This document shows, piece by piece, positions 15,138 through 20,510 of a stretch of DNA of 20,510 bases. Origin of the DNA: Planctomycetota bacterium (GTDB lineage: Bacteria > Planctomycetota > Planctomycetia > Pirellulales > S012-138); contig JALSGI010000124.1 of the NCBI GenBank assembly GCA_026982835.1, forward strand, positions 1 to 20,510. Direction: 5' to 3'. Positions within the stretch are counted from its first letter, which is position 1, and the number at the start of each line of letters is the position of its first letter. Under the pieces are notes generated by a model. The model was not told the origin of the DNA, did not search any database, and saw only the letters and a program-made list of their open reading frames with translations. A program made the position numbers and the translations under genes.

Positions 15138-15728
15138 TCAAGGTTCTTTTCGAGTCTCTGGGCTTCCTTCCTGATCGATCGGGAAAAGCGACGCGATAGC
15201 CCCAGTGCGGGCGTTGATCCACAAAACATTGATCACCTGCCAGGCGTGGTGCTCAGGCAGCCCACTTATTGAGTTCCTTGCCCTCGGTTCCGCTTTCAGA
15301 ACCAGATAGCTCCAGACTACGTCGCCGGCGCGGCCGAAGCCTTTGCGGTCGCAGCCCAGCGGGAACACCGTCACGCAAACCGGAAACGTTCTGGTTCCGT
15401 GGGGCTCGCGGCCCAGGTGGGCGTGGACCCGATAGTCGGCCTCTGGCGGGGAGGGCACCTGGGCCTGAGGCGAGAGCAGCCGCTTGCAGATGCGGCGGAA
15501 CTGCTCGGTCTGCTGCTGCGGCCGGGAGAGCAGGCCTATCAGCGGGTCGGCTACCACCACCTCCCCGGCCACTGTGGGCAGGGGCGACGCAGGCGAAACA
15601 GCCAGCAGGGAAAGCACGCCTCGGGCGCCCAACACGCCGCAGGTAAAGGCCGCCGCAGCACACAAGCTCCAGAGGACCATCGTCTTGCCCGAGGAAAAAA
15701 GCCGCCTTGAGTTTTTGGTTGCTTGCAC
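15138..15728 (-). CDS. Anchored or secreted protein with GDVVW/NARTG motifs, paralogue 1
   Basis: 196 residues. The GTG start at 15728 has a strong GGAGGAG about 8 nt upstream. A basic N-terminus and a hydrophobic segment (about 16-45, MVLWSLCAAAAF onward) indicate a signal anchor. The C-terminal part carries GDVVWSYL (135-142) and LWINARTGAI (169-178). The same two motifs in the same order occur in the next upstream gene, so the pair probably arose by duplication. Paralogue 1 has about twelve more residues between the motifs. Three cysteines (C81, C118, C126) lie in the exported part; C118 and C126 could form a disulfide outside the cytoplasm. No enzymatic motif is recognised. The 105-bp gap to the upstream paralogue allows co-transcription. 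Confidence 0.68.
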   Translation of the reverse strand: MQATKNSRRLFSSGKTMVLWSLCAAAAFTCGVLGARGVLSLLAVSPASPLPTVAGEVVVADPLIGLLSRPQQQTEQFRRICKRLLSPQAQVPSPPEADYRVHAHLGREPHGTRTFPVCVTVFPLGCDRKGFGRAGDVVWSYLVLKAEPRARNSISGLPEHHAWQVINVLWINARTGAIASLFPIDQEGSPETRKEP

Positions 15729-15833
15729 GGTTTGAACTCCTCCGGAGAGAGCCTGATTGTCTTATTTTCCGTGACGAGAGCCTACGAAACGCTTGTGCTG
15801 TTGCGGGTGCGGAATACTTAGGTCACACGGGGC

Positions 15834-16406
15834 TTAAAATCTTGCTGGTCTGGCCATGATATCCAGCCGTGGCGACAGGTCGAATATACGGACTACGCTC
15901 CCGGTTCGGGCGTTGACCAAGTACAGGTTGCCTATGCCTGTGAATTCGGAGCTTCTGGCGCAGCGGACCACCACCCACACCACGTCGCCCGAGGAGCCGA
16001 ACTCAGGTACTTCCTCTTGAAGGCGCGTCGCCCCGAGCACTTGCAAACGCCAGGAGGGGGCGTTGTGGAGAGTTGCCCTTCGCGGCACCCGGAAGTAAAG
16101 GGGCTCGAATCGTTCCACGCGCCAAATGGCCTCTCGGGGAGAGCCGATTTTCATTTCCCGGAGGGAATCCACCTGGTCCAGAAGGGCAAGCGCCTTCTCC
16201 GCCCCGAGCGAGCTCAGCAGGGTGACGTTGTTGGCGGCACTGGCGAACCACCCCGGCAGGGAGGAGGGATCGGCCCAGACCACCTGCCGGGGCACGCCTG
16301 GCTCGGGCTGGTCGGCCAAGTGGGAAACAAACGCGAAGACAACCCCAATCAACAAAGCGTTAGCCGCCAGCGACAGGCGGCACAGGAGAAGGTTTTGGCG
16401 GCTCAT
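15834..16406 (-). CDS. Anchored or secreted protein with GDVVW/NARTG motifs, paralogue 2
   Basis: 190 residues from the ATG at 16406 (MSRQNLLL), with GGAG about 10 nt upstream. The frame is open further upstream, but the segment ahead is basic and low in hydrophobics, so the chosen start gives a sensible anchor (about 5-28). The body contains VVWADPSSLPGWF (42-54), GDVVWVVV (140-147) and YLVNARTGSV (162-171), then a short hydrophobic strand VRIFDL. The GDVVW and NARTG motifs align with the neighbouring 15138-15728 product, but most of the remaining sequence does not, so the duplication is old or the proteins evolve fast. The NARTG turn between strands resembles a beta-sheet repeat element. 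Function is unknown. It lies 150 bp after the GNAT gene on the same strand. Confidence 0.7.
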   Translation of the reverse strand: MSRQNLLLCRLSLAANALLIGVVFAFVSHLADQPEPGVPRQVVWADPSSLPGWFASAANNVTLLSSLGAEKALALLDQVDSLREMKIGSPREAIWRVERFEPLYFRVPRRATLHNAPSWRLQVLGATRLQEEVPEFGSSGDVVWVVVRCARSSEFTGIGNLYLVNARTGSVVRIFDLSPRLDIMARPARF

Positions 16407-16556
16407 CCTCCATCTCTCCCGGCGAGCAAGGGGGGACAACCCCAAGGAGTTACCGTTGCACGAGTTAGTCGTCGTAGAAGCCGCCGAAGTTCCCCTCTTT
16501 GGAAGCAATAACTACGGAAGATGCTGGCAGCACCCGTGGGCAATGCCATCCCGGTC

Positions 16557-17123
16557 TTACGTGGCCGCGGGCGTCGCCAGGGAAGCCTTGTAGAGGGTTT
16601 CCACGTGGCGGAAGCCGATCTGCTGGTAGAGCCGCACGGCCCCGGTGTTCTCGGCCGTCACTTCCAGCCCGGCCCGCTCCAGCCCCGCTTGCTGGAAGCC
16701 CTCCAGTGCCCGGCACAGTAGCGCCCGGGCCAACCCACGCCGCCGGTGCTGGGGCACCACGCCCAGGTTCTGCACCGCCCCGCGCCCCTTGGCGTCCCGA
16801 ATGCCCTGGATCGTGCCGCACGGCTGGGGGATCGCTCCTGCCGGCCCCTGAAACACCGCCAGCCAGGTGGCCTGGGGCAGAAAACCCTGGCTGCGGGCGA
16901 TCTCCTGCATCAGCCGCAGGCAGCCCTCCTGCTGGCCCAGGCAGGGAAACACGTTGGCGTCCAGGTCGTAGCGGAAACTCTCGTACTTGGCCTGGGCGTG
17001 CGATTCCAGCAGGTCCGGGTGCCAGGCCAGCAAGCAATAGCCCGAAGGAAGCACCACCGCCGGCGGCGACCAGCGGCGCAGGTCCAGCTCCATCCAGTAT
17101 CGCTTGAAGAACACCAGCCCCAT
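16557..17123 (-). CDS. GNAT-family N-acetyltransferase
   Basis: 188 residues. GNAT enzymes transfer an acetyl group from acetyl-CoA to an amine; the substrate cannot be read from the sequence. The acetyl-CoA loop is QHRRRGLARAL (125-135), of the Q/R-x-x-G-x-G/A type, preceded by the strand VQNLGVVP. The C-terminal strand and helix have VTAENTGAVRLYQQIGFRHV (155-174), also standard for the family. The N-terminus (MGLVFFKRYWMELDL) is followed by about 75 residues with a W-HPDLLE-H-x-x-A-KYESFRYDLD segment, probably substrate-specific. The ATG at 17123 is preferred over GTG at 17129 because GAGG lies 9 nt before the ATG and only 3 nt before the GTG. It follows purB by 191 bp and may have its own promoter. 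Confidence 0.88.
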   Translation of the reverse strand: MGLVFFKRYWMELDLRRWSPPAVVLPSGYCLLAWHPDLLESHAQAKYESFRYDLDANVFPCLGQQEGCLRLMQEIARSQGFLPQATWLAVFQGPAGAIPQPCGTIQGIRDAKGRGAVQNLGVVPQHRRRGLARALLCRALEGFQQAGLERAGLEVTAENTGAVRLYQQIGFRHVETLYKASLATPAAT

Positions 17124-17263
17124 GGGCACTCGCCTCGCTTGCAGGACAAGACCACGGAAGTGCAGGGGACGGACCGGCTGTTAATCTTCTTCGGCGGCAG
17201 CGGGCCGGGGCCTCTATCCTCAAGCTATCGCACCGGGGGCGGGGGAGCAACGATTTTTGCCTT

Positions 17264-17291
17264 GTGCCGGTTGTTCGGTTTTTCCCGGCAC
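17264..17291. other. Perfect hairpin downstream of purB
   Basis: GTGCCGG (17264-17270) and CCGGCAC (17285-17291) form a seven-pair stem with a 14-nt loop, 23 nt after the purB stop on the minus strand. No T-tract follows on either strand, so it is not a textbook intrinsic terminator. It may still end or stabilise the purB transcript. Confidence 0.4.
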
Positions 17292-17314
17292 GCATCTGCC
17301 TGCCGCACGGCAAT

Positions 17315-18742
17315 TCAAACCTGCACCTCGGCCTGAAGCTGCTGGGCCTCGGGATGGCGTAGGAGGATGGGCTGGATCACATGGTCTAGAAACTCGTCCA
17401 CCTGCTGGGGAGCCCGGCCGATGTAAGAGTCGGCATCCAGCACTTCGTCCCAAGGCACCTGGGCAAAAGCCGGATCGTTTTGCAGCCGCTGGATCAGATC
17501 GTTGGGGGCGCCTTGCTCCTTGATGGCCTGGGCCGCCGCCTGGCTGTGCTGCCGGATGCGCTGGTGCAACTGCTGCCGGTCCCCGCCGCGGCGCACCGCC
17601 TCCATCAAGATGCGCTCCGTGGCCAGAAAAGGGAGCTCGCGGTTCAGGTTGGCCGCAACCACCTGGGGATAGACCACCAGTCCCGCCGCGATGTTGCGGT
17701 AAAGAATCAGCGCCGCGTCGATGGCCAGGAACGCCTCGGGCAACACCACGCGGCGGTTGGCGCTGTCGTCCAGCGTGCGCTCCAGCCACTGCGTGGCATG
17801 CGTGGCCGCCGGGGAGCTTTGCAGGCTGAGCACCAGTCGGGCCAGCGAGCACATGCGCTCGGCCCGCATCGGGTTGCGCTTGTAGGCCATGGCCGAGGAG
17901 CCGATCTGTTCCTTCTCGAACGGCTCCTCCAGCTCGTGATGATGCTGAAGCAGGCGCAGGTCGGTGCCCGCCTTGTGGCAACTGGCGGCGATCTGGGCCA
18001 GAAGGTCCAGCACCTGGGCATCGATCTTGCGGGGATAGGTCTGGCCGGTGACGGCGTAGGTGCTCTCAAAGCCCATCTTCTGGGCCACCAGGCGTTCCAG
18101 TTGCAGCACCTTCTGATGGTCCCCGTCGAACAGTTGCAGGAAGCTGGCCTGGGTGCCGGTGGTGCCCTTGGCCGAGCGGAAGCGAAGCGACTGGAGGCGG
18201 TGCTCCAGCTCCTCCAGGTCCAGCACCAGGTCGTAGGCCCAAAGGCACAACCGCTTGCCTACCGTGGTGGGCTGGGCCGGCTGGAAGTGCGTGTAGGCCA
18301 GGCACGGCAGGGCCCGGTGCCGTCGGGCCTGTTGGGCCAGCGCGGCCAGCGTGGCCACCAGGCGGTTGCGCACCAGTTGCAACGCTTCGCGCAGTAGCAG
18401 CAGATCGGCGTTGTCGGTCACAAAGCAACTGGTGGCCCCCAGGTGGATGATGCCCCGGGCCGCCGGGCACTGGTCGCCGAAGGCATGCACGTGGGCCATC
18501 ACGTCGTGGCGGAAGCGGCGTTCGTACCGGGCCACTTGTTCCAGGTCCACCTGGTCCACCGCGTGGCGCATCTGGTCCAGTTGTTCTTCGGTGATGGGCA
18601 GTCCCAGCTCGGCTTGCGCTTCGGCCAATGCGACCCACAGCCGCCGCCAAAGCACCGCCCGGCGAAGCGGGCTCCACAGCCGCACCATCTCCGGCGAAGC
18701 GTAGCGGGTTACCAGCGGGGAACGGTACTGGTCGTAGTTCAT
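17315..18742 (-). CDS. purB: Adenylosuccinate lyase
   Basis: 475 residues, close to the 430-480 typical of the family. The enzyme releases fumarate from SAICAR and from adenylosuccinate, two steps of purine synthesis in the cytoplasm. The fumarase/aspartase superfamily signature GSSAMAYKRNP (281-291) is intact, including the serine of the flexible catalytic loop. HDVMAHVHAF (79-88), HLGATSCFVTDN (100-111) with TS-x-x-x-x-DN, and AYTHFQPAQPTT (149-160) with the catalytic histidine are also present. No clear Shine-Dalgarno sequence precedes the ATG at 18742, but translation from there includes the expected MNYDQYRSPL-type N-terminus. It is the first gene of the minus-strand run. The upstream region is the unusual 604-bp non-coding stretch. 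Confidence 0.95.
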   Translation of the reverse strand: MNYDQYRSPLVTRYASPEMVRLWSPLRRAVLWRRLWVALAEAQAELGLPITEEQLDQMRHAVDQVDLEQVARYERRFRHDVMAHVHAFGDQCPAARGIIHLGATSCFVTDNADLLLLREALQLVRNRLVATLAALAQQARRHRALPCLAYTHFQPAQPTTVGKRLCLWAYDLVLDLEELEHRLQSLRFRSAKGTTGTQASFLQLFDGDHQKVLQLERLVAQKMGFESTYAVTGQTYPRKIDAQVLDLLAQIAASCHKAGTDLRLLQHHHELEEPFEKEQIGSSAMAYKRNPMRAERMCSLARLVLSLQSSPAATHATQWLERTLDDSANRRVVLPEAFLAIDAALILYRNIAAGLVVYPQVVAANLNRELPFLATERILMEAVRRGGDRQQLHQRIRQHSQAAAQAIKEQGAPNDLIQRLQNDPAFAQVPWDEVLDADSYIGRAPQQVDEFLDHVIQPILLRHPEAQQLQAEVQV

Positions 18743-18859
18743 CGGGGCAGGTAGGCTAGCGGGGTTTCATTTTGTGGAAGCCGCTTGGTTGGGACGCTTA
18801 GCGGCTTGCTGTGCTCTTTCTCCGCCGACGGAATCCGGGTACGTGTTCAGCGCACGGGC

Positions 18860-19150
18860 ACAGAGAGGTGATTCCGCCACACCGGGCTGGAATCGAACGG
18901 AAGTGTGGGAAACAACGCAACATGCTAAAACCTGCGACTCATCAGGAGTTTCGCCCTCTTGGAATCATCCCGTTCCAAGGCAAAACCATGTCAGAAGTCG
19001 GTGACCAGTTCATGGGTAAAAGGGAGAGGTAGTTCCGCGAAGCGAGTCGGAGGCAAACGAAGCGGAACAGCCACGCCGCCACCAGTTCGATTCGCCCTTA
19101 GGTCCCATAAGACCGCTCGGCAGAAGCAAGTGCGGCAGCTCCCTCTCCCG
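18860..19150 (+). ncRNA. Candidate structured RNA of unknown class
   Basis: The core of the non-coding stretch folds on paper into consecutive hairpins followed by a multibranch domain closed by an eight-pair stem (19022-19029 with 19142-19149). GATTCC (18870-18875) can also pair with GGAATC (18889-18894), which crosses the CCACAC/GTGTGG stem. That implies a pseudoknot or two alternative folds. The strand is unknown; plus is assumed. No promoter or T-tract terminator bounds the candidate, so confidence is low. Confidence 0.28.
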
Positions 19151-19258
19151 CTTCACCCCGAACAGTCACCGGGCCCATTCTAACCCAAGCCCGTATGGAC
19201 AAGGAAGGGACACTCCTGAAGGCCAGCGCATTCGTGGCATCTTCTCTTTCCCGGTGGC

Positions 19259-19264
19259 TATAAT
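19259..19264 (+). promoter_or_regulatory. Perfect -10 element upstream of the ceramidase-like gene
   Basis: TATAAT lies 82 nt before the ATG. No good -35 hexamer is seen 16-18 nt upstream. Transcription would begin near 19271 and give a leader of about 75 nt. Confidence 0.5.
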
Positions 19265-19284
19265 CGCGGAACGCGGTCTTTTCG

Positions 19285-19314
19285 CGGAAAGTCCGCTCGT
19301 TTCCGTGGTTTTTC
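19285..19314 (+). promoter_or_regulatory. Terminator-like hairpin in the 5' leader (possible attenuator)
   Basis: CGGAAA (19285-19290) pairs with TTTCCG (19300-19305) across a 9-nt loop, followed by TGGTTTTTCC. A stem followed by a T-run between the -10 element and the start codon looks like an intrinsic terminator or attenuator. The stem is short, so it may be fortuitous. Confidence 0.35.
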
Positions 19315-19346
19315 CTATGCTTTCCTGCCGCCGGAGGGACTCGTTC

Positions 19347-20510
19347 ATGCTTCGCATCATCTTGTGCCTGCAATCGGTCTGCCGCCGCAGAGGATGCATG
19401 GCTTGCTGGGGGAGCCTGGTCTGGCGCAGGGCTGTTTGCTTGCTTCCTGGCCTGCTGCTCCTTGTCCTGGCGGTGCTTGTCCCGGAAAACGCCGCGGCCC
19501 AGGAGCTGCTGGCCGGGGTGGGGAAGGTGGACATCACCAACTACGAGGCCGGGCCGGTCCACGATCCCATGTACGCCAAGGCCCTGGTGCTTCGCGGCGG
19601 CGGGACGACCGTGGTGCTGATCACCGTGGACGCGGTGGCCATTGGGGAGATCGGCTACATCGGCAACGATTTTATGGAGAACGTCCGCGGCGAGCTGGCC
19701 CGGCGGTTCGGCATCAAGCCGGAGTGCGTGCTGGCCAACGCCAGCCACTGCCATGGCGTGGTCCGCCGGGATGCGGACCGGCTGAGCGTGCAGGCGGTGG
19801 CCCAAGCCATGCGGAACCTGGTGCCGGTGCGGGTGGGCGTGGGCAGGGGCCGCGAGGACCGCGTTTCGGAGAACCGGCGGCTGAAGCTCAAAAACGGCCG
19901 CGAAGCCGACGTGCGGCACGCCTATGCCCTGGTGCCCGACGAGCAAGTGGCTGGCACCGGCCCCATCGACCCGGAAATCGGCATCCTGCGCCTGGATCGG
20001 CTCGATGGGCGCGTGCTGGCCGTGGTGTACAACTTCGCCTGCCACCCGATCCAGGGCGTGCCCGGCGGGGCCAACACGGCCGACATGACCGGCATCGCCT
20101 CCCAGGTGATCGAAGAGGCCCTGGGCGGTGGGGCGGTGGCTTTGTTCGTCCAAGGCTGCGCCGGGGATATCAACCCGGCCTACTACAAGGCGGTGGACTT
20201 TCCCCGGAACGCCGAAATCCTGGGCACGCTGCTTGCCTCCCGGGTGCTCAAGGCCGTGGCGACCATCCGCACCGAGAAGACCGATCGGTTGCAGATCGTG
20301 CGGCAGATGCTCACCTTGCCCCGGGCCGACTACGCCCGGCGAATCGCCCAACTGGAAAAACGCCGCCTGGAGCTGCTGGACTCCTTGCAGGGAACCAGCT
20401 TGAACCTGAAGACGTTCATGCAGCTTTCGATCAAGCACGGACTGTGGCCCCAGTTCCCCTCTTACTATGCCTACGGCTACTTGCACCAGCGGCAGTTGAA
20501 GCGGGAGGAG
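19347..20510 (+). CDS. Neutral/alkaline ceramidase-like exported protein, 3' end outside the window
   Basis: 388 residues are visible and the frame is open to the right edge. The ATG at 19347 has GGAGGG 8 nt upstream; an ATG at 19398 would shorten the long basic N-terminus and is an alternative. A signal peptide is clear (about 29-52, a Leu-rich core then ENAAAQ). The mature start AGVGKVDIT (56-64), NASHCHG (131-137, where ceramidases have SHTHSGP), NFACHP (229-234) and FVQGCAGDINP (267-277) follow the order of the neutral ceramidase family. In the Pseudomonas enzyme the nucleophile is the Ser of GDVSPN; here that position is Asn (GDINP). The histidines proposed for zinc binding are kept. It is thus a zinc-type hydrolase relative of unknown substrate, probably periplasmic or secreted. 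A -10 element and a leader hairpin precede it. Confidence 0.88.
   Translation, partial: MLRIILCLQSVCRRRGCMACWGSLVWRRAVCLLPGLLLLVLAVLVPENAAAQELLAGVGKVDITNYEAGPVHDPMYAKALVLRGGGTTVVLITVDAVAIGEIGYIGNDFMENVRGELARRFGIKPECVLANASHCHGVVRRDADRLSVQAVAQAMRNLVPVRVGVGRGREDRVSENRRLKLKNGREADVRHAYALVPDEQVAGTGPIDPEIGILRLDRLDGRVLAVVYNFACHPIQGVPGGANTADMTGIASQVIEEALGGGAVALFVQGCAGDINPAYYKAVDFPRNAEILGTLLASRVLKAVATIRTEKTDRLQIVRQMLTLPRADYARRIAQLEKRRLELLDSLQGTSLNLKTFMQLSIKHGLWPQFPSYYAYGYLHQRQLKREE

Larger units (their letters stand above)
18743..19346. other. 604-bp non-coding region rich in inverted repeats
   Basis: Between two divergent genes. Short open frames here have no ribosome site or protein-like composition. 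Several stems lie close together: CCGCT/AGCGG (18781-18804), CCACAC/GTGTGG (18877-18908), GCGA-CTC/GAG-TTCGC with a 2-nt bulge (18934-18954), CTTGGAA/TTCCAAG (18958-18979), GTTCCGC/GCGGAAC (19032-19068), GGTC/GACC (19101-19114), and a long-range GGGAGAGG/CCTCTCCC (19022-19029 with 19142-19149) that encloses the previous two. The base composition looks less biased than the flanking genes. A structured RNA is possible, but I cannot match it to tmRNA, RNase P RNA, SRP RNA or a tRNA. Confidence 0.5.

Noticed and set aside
16465..17313. Minus-strand open frame of 282 codons over the GNAT gene
   Set aside because: It is another frame of the GNAT coding strand. GNAT motifs are in the 16557-17123 frame. 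Only its last codons outside the GNAT gene were kept as a weak peptide observation.
18889..18900. tRNA T-arm-like GGAATCGAACGG and similarity to the tmRNA 5' end
   Set aside because: The flanking bases do not form a five-pair T stem, no acceptor or anticodon arm is found, and no tmRNA tag reading frame or matching 3' end is visible.
18811..19032. Short plus-strand frame of 73 codons in the non-coding region
   Set aside because: No ribosome site, no recognisable motif, and it overlaps several predicted stems.
19098..20486. Minus-strand open frame opposite the ceramidase-like gene
   Set aside because: The plus frame has a signal peptide, ribosome site and family motifs. The minus frame is a compositional shadow.

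Overview
The window reads as chromosomal DNA of a G+C-rich bacterium, most likely a member of the Planctomycetota (Pirellulales-like). This is an inference from gene content, not from a marker gene. The pointers are a Tat-exported Gfo/Idh/MocA oxidoreductase, a Hanks-type kinase with a multi-span membrane tail next to an ECF sigma factor and a small H-x5-C-x2-C protein, a ceramidase-like exported protein, and clusters of short palindromes ending in CTCGCC.

Left part (1-2767): the edge holds the N-terminal remnant of an ISKra4/UPF0236-like transposase that stops inside a 47-bp direct repeat. About 660 bp of repeat-rich DNA follow, with about a dozen hairpin-forming palindromes of one architecture but different stems. 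Next is a minus-strand Gfo/Idh/MocA oxidoreductase (989-2383) and a gene-free divergent region (2384-2767).

Central plus-strand block (2768-7921): a membrane-anchored coiled-coil protein, then a probable signalling operon of Ser/Thr kinase, four-span membrane protein, ECF sigma factor and a putative cytoplasmic anti-sigma factor overlapping the sigma stop codon. A minus-strand M48 metallopeptidase (8088-10316) converges on this operon.

Peroxide module (10647-13115): a di-heme cytochrome c of the cytochrome-c peroxidase/MauG family on the minus strand is divergent from an OxyR-type LysR regulator. The regulator keeps both redox cysteines at residues 199 and 208. A second palindrome cluster (13159-13405) follows and shares an identical 37-bp stretch with the first.

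Right part (13546-20510): pdxA on the plus strand. A minus-strand run then reads, in transcription order, purB, a GNAT acetyltransferase, two related anchored or secreted proteins sharing GDVVW and NARTG motifs, and a small two-span membrane protein. A 604-bp non-coding stretch (18743-19346) with several nested inverted repeats may include a structured RNA. It ends in a promoter and hairpin before a ceramidase-like exported protein that runs off the right edge and lacks the serine expected in true neutral ceramidases.

No tRNA, rRNA, CRISPR array or intact mobile element was found. The least explained elements are the palindrome clusters, the 18743-19346 region, the NARTG paralogue pair and the kinase/sigma operon.
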